Assembly: GCA_015499995.1 (NCBI GenBank)
Contig: JADNRV010000090.1
Location: 124,001 to 188,000, forward strand
Direction: 5' to 3'
DNA from: Flammula alnicola
Taxonomy: Eukaryota; Basidiomycota; Agaricomycetes; Agaricales; Strophariaceae
Length of the DNA: 64,000 bases
The translations under genes were made by a program, and so were the position numbers. Below, in pieces: positions 11,688-22,532 of the stretch. Numbering within the stretch: the stretch's first letter is position 1; every line of letters begins with the position of its first letter. Below the pieces are notes generated by a model. The model did no database searches, had not been told where the DNA came from, and was given only the letters and a program-made list of their open reading frames with translations.

Positions 11688-12622
11688 TAACATTGTTTGT
11701 TTCCATACTTACATCATGGGTGGTCATCAGAATTTCGAGAGCGCTTCCTTAGAATATTATGGAATTTAGGTAACTAACTTAATTCCCTATGTGAATGTAG
11801 ACGATACATCTGCAATGCACTTGGATCCAGGTAAATACGCTCCATAATCTATCCGGGATGGAATACGTATGTACGCACTTTGGTAAAGTAACTTTCATTG
11901 CCTACCACAGATATACTTAGGTTTGAGCGCACATGTATTGTCTTCGATCTATTCTTTATCAAGTTCCCGAGCCCTCCTTAAACACCGCATCATAAAAACA
12001 TTTCAGGTGCGACACTTGGAGATTGAGATACTCCACGCAGTAGCCATGCCAATCATCAAGCTCAAGGCATAGTACTTCTCGTTCTCTTGATTCGTATGTA
12101 TATATGCTTCGCGGGCTGGACGTTCCGGGATCCTTCATCTATATCAATGATAAGAACCGCTACCCTCCTTCGAGCTGGAACTTAACCGCCAATTCCCGTG
12201 CTCAGCGTTCATCATTCATATGCGTCAAACATCCCATGGTGTCCAAAGATAATTCAAAGGATTCCAAAATGAATTTCCCATGTTCTAAGTGCATACTTAG
12301 ACTCTACGTAAGTACATGTTTCGTAGGGCTCACATCCACTTCCCAAAATAGCATATCTTTGAGCCTTCCATTGTAGCACGTATCTTTAACATCACAAGTC
12401 CCGGTGATGCCTGGTGACGCCAAGTCATCGCCTCAACAATCTAGATCGTTTTACCCGATGGGAGGCATTGCGCAACTCCAATCAATACATGTGGAAGCAG
12501 TCACTCCGGGTGCGGGAAATACTGTAATATGTAAACCTCAATTCGTGTAATTTAATACTCCCACCAAATTCCCAACCTTCACTCTTCTCTATTTCGCTGT
12601 GGGCCCTGGGGACATTATTATT
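11688..12622. other. Intergenic, nothing supported
   Basis: A 0.9-kb spacer between two plus-strand UstYa-like genes. No coding exons that I can support. Confidence 0.5.
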
Positions 12623-13330
12623 ATGATGGTATTTATCAATAATTTGCACTACTGGTAATTATCCCTGGTCGCTAAATCCATTTCCCTAGCTGCCAAATGG
12701 TCTCACGGGCGCCATCTCTCTTGGCATGGTTCTGCTCATTATCTGTTCGGCAACTCTTGATGTAGCCACATTAACGCTGCTCGTCCAGTCTGGAAAGAAG
12801 CTCATGTGTCAGTCGTCCTCCATAGTCATCTAATATCTTGCTAATACAGAGAACACCTAGACGCCCAAATACCAAGCACAAGTTCGAAGCTGTTTAATCC
12901 TAATCGTCCCATACAAAATATCGCGACGGAATTCTACAACGATCGCTACAACATCACGGCGCATTCGGCCTGGGCGTCGTTAATCCCAGAAAACAGAGGC
13001 ATAATGCCGGTCGGCCAAGAGGGAAAGAAAATGCAGGTTGCCCTTTATCAGCAACTTGAGTGCATTAACAATCTGCGCATATCGATGCTCCATCTGTATA
13101 ACGTTGCAACTGCAGAGCCGCATATTCCTCCCGACTTCGCGAAGTCGGAGATGTGTTTCGGGGTGTTGCGCCAGCTTCTTCTGTGCGCTGCGGACCCAAC
13201 TATGGAGCATACGACGCCCGAATATCATGCCGACGGCACAGTGGATGAGAAGAGTACTATACATGGCCTCGAAGACACTCACAGGTGCAGAGATTGGCGA
13301 CAGGTCTGGGACTTGGCAAACGATAAGTGA
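12623..13330 (+). CDS. UstYa-like (DUF3328) protein lacking the HxxHC histidines, second copy
   Basis: The start is uncertain: ATG 12623 with a 6-nt first exon spliced to LPNGLTGAISLGMVLLIICS, or ATG 12726 inside the same membrane helix. After an intron ending at about 12849 the body reads QNIATEFYNDRYNITAHSAW, then LIPENRGIMPVGQEGKKMQ. As in the neighbouring copy, the first motif is degenerate (LYQQLECINN) and the second is KSEMCFGVLRQLLLC, without the histidines. The C-terminus keeps HRCRDWRQVWDLAND. The sequence GHxxxW/AW box and the two conserved Cys positions agree with the family. With the 10999 gene it forms a divergent, motif-less subfamily, in the same orientation and about 1 kb apart, so a tandem duplication is likely. 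Confidence 0.78.
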
Positions 13331-13836
13331 CTGTACCTTAGTAGAATACCTACATACTGTACACCCATTGAATCGAGTCAAAGTATAACAAGGATGATTT
13401 TATTTTCCCTTTACTCATATGCTCGTCTACAAATGAGCTCGGCGTTTACATGGTATTATGACGGCGAAGTTACCGGAGAACAATATTTCATAACGATATC
13501 ACTCCTTAGAGTATGCAACCTAAGAGTCGAAACTTGCATTATCGGCAGTACATCCAGAGCGCCTTCTTACTACACCAAAAGTACGAATTTATTAATATTG
13601 TTCATCACCTTCGCATAAATCGAACGAACAACCGTTAAAGCTATGGACATATAGTTATTCGGAGATAATCCCAGAACGCCGGCGCCAACAACTACTTGAC
13701 AGAATCCTTCTACGGAGATAAATTATCGAATATTGGGGATATTGTTCTATACCCCTGCAAGATGCTGAAAAGTCAATGGGTGATATTTGCGTCAGCTTTA
13801 TGTCAGTAGCGGACATAATAACTTACAAGCGCCCCC
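13331..13836. other. Intergenic, nothing supported
   Basis: Convergent spacer between the plus-strand UstYa-like gene and the minus-strand repeat peptide gene. Confidence 0.5.
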
Positions 13837-14905
13837 TTAGACGGTTGCCGACGCGGTTTCTATGGCTGAAGTTTATATATCACATGGGGCAAAGCCTCAA
13901 TGGACAATAGACGGAAAATAGTTTATATATCAGTGTGGCGCAGGGAATGAGTTAACGTGTCTACTTACATGCACTTGCATCGTGGTCCGGGGTTGGCGTC
14001 CTAGAATCTAGGATTCAATTGAGTACAGGTGAGCTAATCTGCAGATACAACCCATAATTACCTATCTTTCCTGTCGCAACTGCGGCATGCGCGACTGGCA
14101 ATTGGTCAGATTGGCGTCGAATCCGTAGATTCAATATATGCACGTACAAGCCCGTGTAGAGACATCTTCATGCTCCACTGTCTTATCTCCTGCTCTCCAG
14201 TTAGGAATTATTGAATGGTAGAGAGGATTTTATCAATGATTACCTAGCTTTCCTGTTGCAATATCGGCATTCACGACTGAAATTTGGTCAGACTGGCATC
14301 GAGGTAGAGACTCAATACAGCAACGTACAAGCCCGTGCCGAAACAACTTCGGGCTCCACCTTTTTATCTCCTGCTCTCGGGATAAATATTATCGAATTAT
14401 GGAAAGGATTCCATTGAGAATCACCTAGCTTTCCTGTTGCAATCTTTGCGTTGACGACTACATTTTGGTCAACCCATGTAGACACTCGAATTTGACCTTT
14501 CTACTTACAGGCACGTTCAGAAACCGCATTGGCTGGCTTAGCCTCTGATGGTTTTTGGGTAAGCACGCGGAGATCACGAAGATCTAGACCATAATCACCA
14601 ATATTTCCGGTTGGAAGCTTGACTTTTGCGACTGCGGTTGTCTCTGAGTTTTGCCCGAAAGAATGAAAAACCATATTAAAACGTACAGGCTCTTTCAATG
14701 TTGCGGTTCACTTTATTTAGTGTCAACATTCACTCGTCTGGAATAATTCATGCTGTGAACCTACCAGCCAGTTCAGCTACGGAAGAGACATTAGTTTATG
14801 ACAACATATATATTCGCCCTGAGACTTACAGACTGGGGACGCAAGCGCTATACCAATAAGCGCAAGAATGAGGGCGGCAAAGTAAACCGATCGGAAAATA
14901 GCCAT
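13837..14905 (-). CDS. Secreted repeat peptide, candidate RiPP precursor
   Basis: The ATG at 14905 gives a textbook signal peptide (MAIFRSVYFAALILALIGIA then LASPV). Proposed exons: 14905-14830, 14776-14765, 14710-14687, 14631-14509, 14457-14425, 14370-14329, 14276-14244, 14189-14148, 14094-14062, 14007-13969, 13865-13837. They sum to 486 nt (161 codons plus stop), all in phase. After the leader come four imperfect repeats, each starting at an AG acceptor followed by TCG, giving (F)AKVKLPTGNIG, (F)VNAKIATGKLG, (F)VNADIATGKLG and (F)AHAAVATGKIG. Each is followed by a variable acidic segment ending in SERA, SARA, STRA or ASA. Repeats 2-4 are 33-nt plus 39-42-nt exon pairs around a 54-nt intron. 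In repeat 1 the matching 54 nt is open and could be coding (GDYGLDLRDLRVLTQKPS). No consistent dibasic Kex2 site is seen. Neighbouring UstYa-like genes suggest an oxidised peptide product; this is inferred. Confidence 0.7.
13969..14631 (-). repeat. Tandem exon-pair repeat, four units, period about 174-182 bp
   Basis: Unit starts lie at 14631, 14457, 14276 and 14094 (minus strand), giving spacings of 174, 181 and 182 bp. Each unit has the same internal order: AG acceptor plus TCG, 33 nt encoding the TGK(L/I)G-type motif, a 54-nt GT...AG segment, then 36-42 nt up to a GTAAG or GTACG donor. The units are clearly related at the DNA level, including in their introns, so the whole exon-intron block was duplicated. 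Confidence 0.85.
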
Positions 14906-16948
14906 TGTGGTAGTCAGGATGCTCAGTTGCGTCTCGATAGTGTCATACCCGGTAGTTCTTATATCAATGCGGTGTACATTGATCTATACAAATAGAAGCC
15001 ATCGGGTTATTGGGTGCTGGTAGGAGTCAGAAATGGTTGCCATAACGGGACTCTCAGAGCTCCGAGAATATCCTCGAGACAATTTTGTTAAGTTCGGTTA
15101 TAAATATTACTTGCGCGGACGTGTATCAGAATTGTGTTTTTCCATTACTTTCGATCACTATTAATGAACAATCCTCGGCTTGGCTGGATACATACCAGAA
15201 GCCTCGGCGGCGTGATGGATCTCAATCCATGGCAAATGAAACACCATCACCCAAGCAAAGATAGCAAATTTGGGGATGACTGAGGTAGACACCTTGGGCT
15301 TGAGAAAATTTACTATCCCAGAACGTGCTCATGTGGGATCGCACTGCTGAAGCATATGTGGACCATCATCACGATCATGATCGTCAAAAGACGTGCCATT
15401 CACGTCGAGGACTTGAAATATGTTCAATGTCAGAAGAGAAAGGCTAGTTGGAAGCCATAACCGTGTCTGGCGTTGGGCGCTGTTCGAGTTTTTCCTTGTG
15501 GTCGATTCGACTTTTCACCTCGCTCTGCGTACATGTACCACACGGAGTCTGATGGAAGGACTTACGTGTAACCCCGGAGCTCGCACTTGATTATGCCCAT
15601 CACTTGATAGGACATTACGGATTGAATAGAGTATAGAGCGGTATTCATGACCGCATTTCCCGATTATAATTGAGAATTCACTGAGCGCCTGTCCGATTGC
15701 TGACAAGATGCGAAAATGCATCTGGGAAAATCCAATTCCTCAAGATGCCATTGACACTGGCACAGCGTGATAAATTGTTCACTGGGAAGAAAGTTCATAT
15801 ATGACACACAACCTTTGAATGAAATTGCTCGAACTGTCGTCAATGGCGGACGTGAGCCATCTATCGAACCTGTACGCTCCAACTGATGTCTTGTGCTCCA
15901 TATTCAGAGTACAATAGCACCCGTTCAAAAATAGGCGGCAGATTTGGGATAGAAGGACAGGGAGCCCGAGTGTGAGAAGCTTAAGGTTGCATCAGTATGA
16001 TAAGCCAGCGTCCGCATACACAGCCAATTTCCCGATGATGACCGCACGGATCTGCGGGAACTTGAATCTGCATCACCTAGGCTCCTTGAGCTCTGAAAGC
16101 GCTCTTCTTCCAACAGTCATGCGGTCGGTTGATAAATCTACTTTGAGTTCCGGGTAGAATCAATCTTCCACGTGTGAGGGTTATTTAGAAGGAAAGAAAG
16201 GCACCATTAAGGACATCCTAAATCCCCACCTGAACTACGCGTAGATTGAAAATTTCCCAAAATCATTGGCTGACAGTGATAGTCTGACTTCGAAGTTTGA
16301 CTCAGACTCCGAAGTATGGGAATGATGCCATGGTTTTCTCTACGGATGCTGCGCATCCGGTCTCTCGCGCTGCTCGGGAAGATTCCGAGATATCATGGTG
16401 ATGGAGGGATGGAAGAAGGTAGGCCTCTGAAGACAATAAATTTCCTCCCCACCGAAATGTAGTCGATGTGGATTGAAGAGCGCCCATCGCGATATTATTA
16501 TGTTACCACGGTGTGGGAATTTGGAATATTCTATTTATAACCTCTAGAGATACTCGGCCAAGCCATGGTGCTTGCGCGCTTGGAGAGGAAGAGCAGAAAT
16601 GGAAGCCATGGGCGTATGCCTATGAGCGCAAGTAGTCGGATTTTTTTAAATTCCCTTCTTCTCTTCAGAATCTATGTTGGGGAGACGTGTGGGAATTGAC
16701 AGAGTATGATAGATGCAGGACTTCGGAGAGAACGGTTACCCAGTTATAAATCGGTGGTACCAAGGTACCGTACCGACAAGTCCGGGACATTTTGGATCAG
16801 GAAATTAGAAGGGGCAACAGTCAGAAGTTCATCAATGAAGCCTCCCATGCACCACATCGCTTGTATTTTTGGTCTCTTAGTTTTCCCATCTATGCATACT
16901 TATAAGTAGATACTAGAGACACAAGCACCGGCTTTGATTCTTCGCATC
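14906..16948. other. Intergenic, nothing supported
   Basis: A 2-kb stretch between the repeat peptide gene and the next UstYa-like gene. No reading frame or splice pattern that I can support on either strand. Confidence 0.45.
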
Positions 16949-17654
16949 ATGCGTACTTCCATCAATCCTGGGATGTCATGTTTAGCCTTCGCTGGTTGGA
17001 CGCTTGCCCTGCTCATTGCTTCTTGCTTCAGAGGCTTTGCTACTCTTACATTATCCAATGCAGTCAAGCAATTCGAAACATTACAGTCGCCAATATACAG
17101 TATGCAGCTCATGTTCCATTCACTTCTTCCCGCTTATAATAATTCGCCCGAACCCTGCAGGTTGGAAAGCGCCCGACTTTCCACAAGAGTTACCAGGACT
17201 TGACGGACCCGAAACTGCCATGTTCTTCACGAGAAATGACACCACCCAATATCCGCTAGACGATAACGACGCTTGGAACACCATAATTCCTCCCAAGTTA
17301 GGCGTCTTTCGCATTGGTCCCAAAGGCAGACGATACGGATTAAGCCTTTACCACCAACTTCACTGTCTGAACTCCATCCGGTACGACTACATGGTTGCCC
17401 GACTAGGGCTTTTAGAAGATGTTCCCAACGAACTATCACATCATGATACACATTGCATGCATTTTATTAGGCAAGGTATCATGTGTCACGCAGATACGAC
17501 TCTCATTCCACTTGAGGAAGAAAGCGGGACAGAGACGTCGGGAGAGTGGCATAGATGTCGAGGGGATTGGACAAATATACGGACATTTATAGAGGACCTG
17601 CAGGCGAAGTGGAAAGGTGTACCGCTCACACATGCATTTGAGGATGCGGACTGA
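16949..17654 (+). CDS. UstYa-like (DUF3328) oxidase, motifs intact
   Basis: Exon 1 from ATG 16949 encodes an N-terminal anchor (LAFAGWTLALLIASCFRGFA) and ends SPIY at a GTATGC donor. A short intron ends in CAG, after which the protein continues WKAPDFPQELPG. The two family motifs are complete: YHQLHCLNSIRYDYMVAR and HDTHCMHFIRQGIMC. The C-terminal box here is HRCRGDWTNI, with one extra Gly compared with HRCRDW. It is close in sequence to the intact copy at 8929-9603 (shared DNDAWN, RIGPKGR, EWKG/KWKGV, LTHA.EDAD), so the two are recent paralogues flanking the divergent copies and the repeat peptide gene. Expected activity is copper-dependent oxidation of a peptide substrate in the secretory pathway. 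Confidence 0.88.
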
Positions 17655-17754
17655 TAGAATAGACCAAAGCAAGGCTTCGTTTTGATGTCCTAGAACTAAG
17701 AAAGGTCAACGTGCTGTGTTCCAGTACGGAGGAGACCAAAACAGTGTAGGAAAA

Positions 17755-18349
17755 TTATATGTTTCCCAGGTGAGACACAATCTTTCCACTTCGGTAGAAA
17801 GTCGTCCACTCCTCCGCGGGAGGGACATGGGCAGCCCATGCTGGCGGCTCCTCAAACGGCTTGTTCGGATCCATATAGTTTGCCCGGTCCACTTACACGC
17901 GGTGCCCATCGCGTCCCACGGCGCAGTCCCACTGAAATTTTACGATTAAATTGCCACACTATTTCCTTTGTGATGCTAGCGACTCGCTAGCATCACAGAT
18001 TCACAATAGCGAACAGGGTTCGGGTTTTTCGGATCCGGTATGTCCTCGACGCGCCACTCCTTATGACGCCAGACAAATTCCCCTTCGAGCATGGTGAGGT
18101 TCTCCATATCAGCGCATGCTGCATCATGGATCCGATAGAGAGACCGGAGGGGCGTATCGCGAAGCTTGAAGAATGGGAAGATCGGAGTCTTATAATTTTC
18201 TTCCTCGTAATATCGATGAACAATCGAGGGTATATCACGAATTTAAAGTGAGTCTAGCAGAGTTGGGAGCCTGTACTTACATGGTATAGGCCAGAAATGA
18301 ATCCAAGTGTGCGCCACGGATGTATACAGCTTCAAGTCGCGTTGTCAGT
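17755..18349 (-). pseudogene. Decayed hypothetical gene, unknown function
   Basis: Three coding pieces can be read on the minus strand: SLTTRLEAVYIRGAHLDSFL (about 18349-18283), a 66-residue block beginning near DIPSIVHRYYEEENYKTPIF and ending KNPNPVRYCESVMLAS (about 18220-17980), and FQWDCAVGRDGHRV plus VDRANYMDPNKPFEEPPAWA to the stop at 17755. The last two are in one frame but separated by a TAA where a sense codon would be expected, and the middle block runs into a perfect 27-nt palindrome that ends it in a stop. No start codon was found upstream. The coding character (codon use, charged and aromatic composition) is convincing, but I do not recognise the family. An unrecognised intron at GTAAGT (about 17888) is the main alternative to a nonsense mutation. 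Confidence 0.45.
17970..17996. repeat. Perfect 13-bp inverted repeat with 1-nt centre
   Basis: GTGATGCTAGCGA, then one C, then its exact reverse complement. It sits inside the decayed hypothetical gene at the point where its reading frame ends. Confidence 0.9.
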
Positions 18350-18986
18350 GACTGCGGCAACAACAAGAATGATAGGATTTATACTATTTTAGATCATGTA
18401 ATATCTTCTAAAGTTTCAGGTCCTTTATCTTTTGGAGCACACCGCGTAGTAGGTTGAGAAGCATCGCGCTCTAAGATTAGGAAAACATGGGGACCGACTC
18501 CTACCGACTTGGACTTGGACATGAGCAAACACGTTCAAGTTGTTCAAGTTGAAAATTTCAACGTTTCAGGGAAGGAATTGTGACGGTCACATACTTATCG
18601 GTCACATATGCCAAATGAATGATTCACATTCACTTTTGCCGCTCACTTTCTGCATAAGATCGATGCAACATTTCAGCTGGCTGCGCCATGTACTCCTAAA
18701 ATTTAAGGCCCTGAAACTCTGGGAGACACTGCACGATCTCAAATAGTATGAATCTTATCCCTTTTATTGCGGCAGCCACAGCGAAAAAATTCCCGGCGTT
18801 GAATTTGTGACAGAGCGTTGGTCCTCATCCATAATTTAAAGACAATTATCTAGAATTGCAAGATCTTAAAATGATAGTAGGAAGAGGTACCGAAATCCCA
18901 ACCTCAAGGACGACCAACCGTCCTGTCGATGCCTACTGGTACACATCCGCTGTGCAATCACCTGGCACAGAACGACAAGGACCACT
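18350..18986. other. Intergenic, nothing supported
   Basis: Between the decayed gene and the 3' end of the large alpha/beta hydrolase. Nothing definite; a possible missing first exon of the decayed gene would lie here. Confidence 0.45.
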
Positions 18987-21445
18987 TTAAATTACGATTT
19001 CACCCCCACTATGATAAATCGCCAATTGATTGATAGCCTTGCGGAGCCGTAAATCGCCGTCCAAAATCAGCTGAGTGGCCTCGCTGGTCGCGCCCAATTC
19101 AGGGAAAGTCTGTAACTCGTTCTTACAGAAGGACCCATTGACAGGCGTGTTGCCTTCGAAGTAAGCGTGCTTTAGCTTTGCTATGCAGAGGGATGGATTC
19201 AAAAGTGAGCTGTGCTGTTGGCCGCGTGCGTTTAGTATGGAGTTAGATATGGAGAGGCGTGTGCGTACCCCAGGTCCTTCTTGGATAATCAGTGACGAGG
19301 AATGTGCTGGCATGAGTGCGTTGACATGCGAGCCGCTAGCTATCGGTGTTATCCTTGGTATATATCAGCTTTTATGCCCGCAAAGTTCTTTTCAAAGTCA
19401 CCTACGGATCTGCCTATAATATTATCATCCATCAGCACCGACCAATCAAAGCTAGTCAAAGACAACGCTCACCGTGTTGCTGACGATTAACATCGGTCTA
19501 TCCAAAGAAGCATTCCAAGGACCGTTGAACCGCTCGGGACCTCTCGCAGGCCAGTACTCACATCCGCCATCGCGTTCAACAACCCCAATGCTCAACCCAA
19601 AATGCCTCGACACTTCCTTCAAGTTCAAAATTCCCTGATCGGCAAGGAGTTCGGGCGTCGGCATGTCCTCAGGGCCTTCGGGCGGCGGGGCATCGAGGCA
19701 CGCGACCGCCTGGCGCGTCAAGTCGTAGAGCGGGATGGGGCCGGGGATCTGTTTGTCGTAGTCTGCGATCAACGCGTTGAAGATGGCCGTGCCGTTCCCT
19801 TGCATGGCTGCGTGGAGAGCAGCGGCGCTTGCTGCCCATCCTGTAGGGCGCATGAGGTAGAGAAGCATCATCCCTGTTTGATCCGGGACAATGAGTACAC
19901 TTATATGTAATGGGAATACATTGAGGACACTCACCTCGAACCGCGCCAGATGTAAGGAAGCCCGGTCGTCTACCATCTGGAACGGGCAATGGATGGTGCA
20001 CGAGGCTGTCGAAGAAATCTTCCAACCGCGCCTCGATATTCTCCCAAGGTTCGCTCTTCTCCTTAGCCAAGGGACAAAGGGACGGACCGGCCTGCGTTAA
20101 ATGTAAACCATGCTCTTGGATGCGGCTGGTAGTTTTCTTACCTGAGCACAATCTTTGAGGAAATATTCATATGCGGCTTCTGCAGAGGAAAGCCAGTTAT
20201 GCGCCCACTCGTGAGTAGGCTCATCTGCGAGCATTCAGAATGATATGACACATCAATTGGAAAGTACGCACTGGCCCAGCTAACGGGGTCCACAATTCCG
20301 TCGATGACAATGTATCCGACGCGTTCCGGGAACCTACCATGGGTTGAAGTCAACTCTCAATAGATCGGGGAATACGATATAGCAACATACATATTGACAA
20401 GCCATACACCAATAATGGCTCCATAAGATGCGCCATGGAAGTTCCTAATCAAAGGAGAAGGGAAAAATTAGAAACTTCATATAAATTCATGCAGGGATGT
20501 CGTACACTTTGGCATCTTCCCCATCGAAGACTCGTGTCATGAACTCCAAGTCCCGTGCCACAGTCGCGGTACCCATGAATTTCAGCTCATCACCCATGAC
20601 CTCTCCACAGCGCTCAGCCTGACTCTGCTTGATGACCAGAAGCTGTCTAAATTGCTCTACGACATTCTCCCTGAACAAAGGCGAAGAGAAGTTGGCCATC
20701 GGTGGTGTAGTGATGCCGCCTTCGACGACCGTGTTTGAGATATAGAGCTGGTGGGTAATGAAGTCGGGGAAACATTGCACTGCCGGTCTAAGAATAAAAT
20801 TAGTTGGTTCGTACGTTCATCGGTAAGAAATGATTGTACTTCGACTGCCCAATACCCCTAGGATCAAAGCCAACGAGATCCCAGTCGTCCCCAATAAGTG
20901 CAGCGTATTGCGGTCCTGCGACTGCGGCGAGGCCCATACCTGCACCTCCAGGGCCGCCTAACCAGGGAGATTCATGTCAGCTTGCACAATGCACTGGTCC
21001 GATAAGCCATTGACTAACCCGGGTTCAAGAAAACCGATCCTTTACTAGGAGTCTTTTTAGCGCGATAGGTTGCAAAAGCAATCGACGCGGTACCCCCAGT
21101 CTCCACGTTAAAATAGTCCTTTGGAACGCTTTCAACCATAAGCATATTGCGCAAACCAGTTGAAACGAAAACGTACATGACCGAGCCACAGTCTACGTTG
21201 GGAAGTGAGCCGGGCGGGCATTCCTCCCAAAGGATATCTCCCAGTTTATTGGATGTTTGACTCGGACGATGGCCAGAGACATGTTGTAGGTAATAGACAT
21301 GAAGAGCCACGAACAAGAGCACCGCAATAATGGCTGTCCTCAGCAACCGCAGCGGGCGATAACCGTGCGAAATATTTGCATGTGGTGAGCGGGTCGCGTT
21401 TGGTTGTTTTTCAAGGGAGTCCATCATGGCCAGAGGGGTAGCCAT
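18987..21445 (-). CDS. Membrane-anchored alpha/beta hydrolase (peptidase S33, TAP-like C-terminus)
   Basis: The start is one of ATG 21481, 21445 or 21427; all precede a type II anchor (LRTAIIAVLLFVALHVYY). The oxyanion loop reads NPGGPGGAGMGL, then DLVGFDPRGIGQSK. The nucleophile elbow is NFHGASYGAIIG, giving the catalytic Ser in GASYG. A cap region follows, and the C-terminal TAP-like part reads VSNT-ADP-ITPIASGSHVN and QEGPG-HSSLLNPSLC, supplying catalytic Asp and His. About ten exons keep the frame to the stop at 18987. The exon carrying the catalytic Asp codon is only 8 nt (19406-19413). Relatives cleave tripeptides or small residues from peptide N-termini or act as esterases. The extracellular or lumenal catalytic domain and the position next to the UstYa group make peptide trimming possible, but this is inference. 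Confidence 0.85.
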
Positions 21446-22532
21446 CAACAGCGAACTGGGCTCAGCGTTGCATATATACATTCTCCGTCCTTCTGAAGCC
21501 GTGGCTAATCAGGATTCCATTCTGATGCCCTGTTGTCGTGGAACACGGTGTCAATTCCCACATTGTCAATCAAGAAGCGAAGGAAGGCGCATGGGCGTTG
21601 GCGTCGAAAGGTACTCTGTCTTTTCATATCATCAGCAAACTCATGGTCTAAAATTGTATCTCGTTCAAGGGATATTTTCAATACCTATGTAGAGTACACA
21701 TATACATACGTCTCAATACGTCTTTGAATTTGGTTAATCCGATTTGAATCCGATGACTTTGTACCTCTGTGATCAGCCAGTACATAGATTAGATTAGATG
21801 AGATGACAAGGTGGTTGTGCTTGTCCACGACCGTGACGCGATCCAGAATACTGCCCTCTCTGCTCTCCTCATGAGCTTTGAACGAACGTTTGAACCTTCG
21901 ACCTCCAAGGTCAGCCTGCGAGTGATATCAGACCACGCGAGCCATTTTCTCGTCGAGCTGTTCTAACTCCCAAACGACCAACAAACGACAGAATGAACAT
22001 TTGATTTGCATTTGATATACCCCACTGGCAGGAATACAACTGTATATGGAATCGCGACCACCGGAACTGCGTAGGCTTTTTAATCGTACACGAATTCGAA
22101 CTGGCGTACTACCAAGAAAAACACTACACACCAGAATGGACATACGGAACGCATGCCAAAAGTGACGACTCCGAATCACCCTCCGTCTTACGGTTTTATA
22201 GAGTGGCATCATGAAGCGCTGTCGTTCAATCGTCCGAACTTCCTTCATCGTGGCTGAGATGTTTCGAGGATTACTACATAAAGCATTTTCGGGCGTGGAA
22301 ACGTTGCATGTCTTCTCAATTAACCTTGGGATATCAATTCTTCTTGTGGGATGGGGGATAGGGAGTCAACGGTACCGGTGGCAAGTAGTACGAGGATCTC
22401 ATCAACAGCGACCCTACGTCTGATTAATTTCGAGGTCTGGATATTGTGTACATCACATTACAGAAAGTGTGAGGTAATTATTTAATTGTACAGTGTCTAT
22501 ATGATACAGTTACGATAGGGGGTCGAAAGCGT
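21446..22532. other. Intergenic, nothing supported
   Basis: Upstream region of the alpha/beta hydrolase and downstream region of the lectin gene. No supported coding exons. Confidence 0.45.

Noticed and set aside
13969..14631. CRISPR-like array
   Set aside because: The periodic units are diverged exon-intron blocks of 174-182 bp, not short identical repeats with unique spacers.
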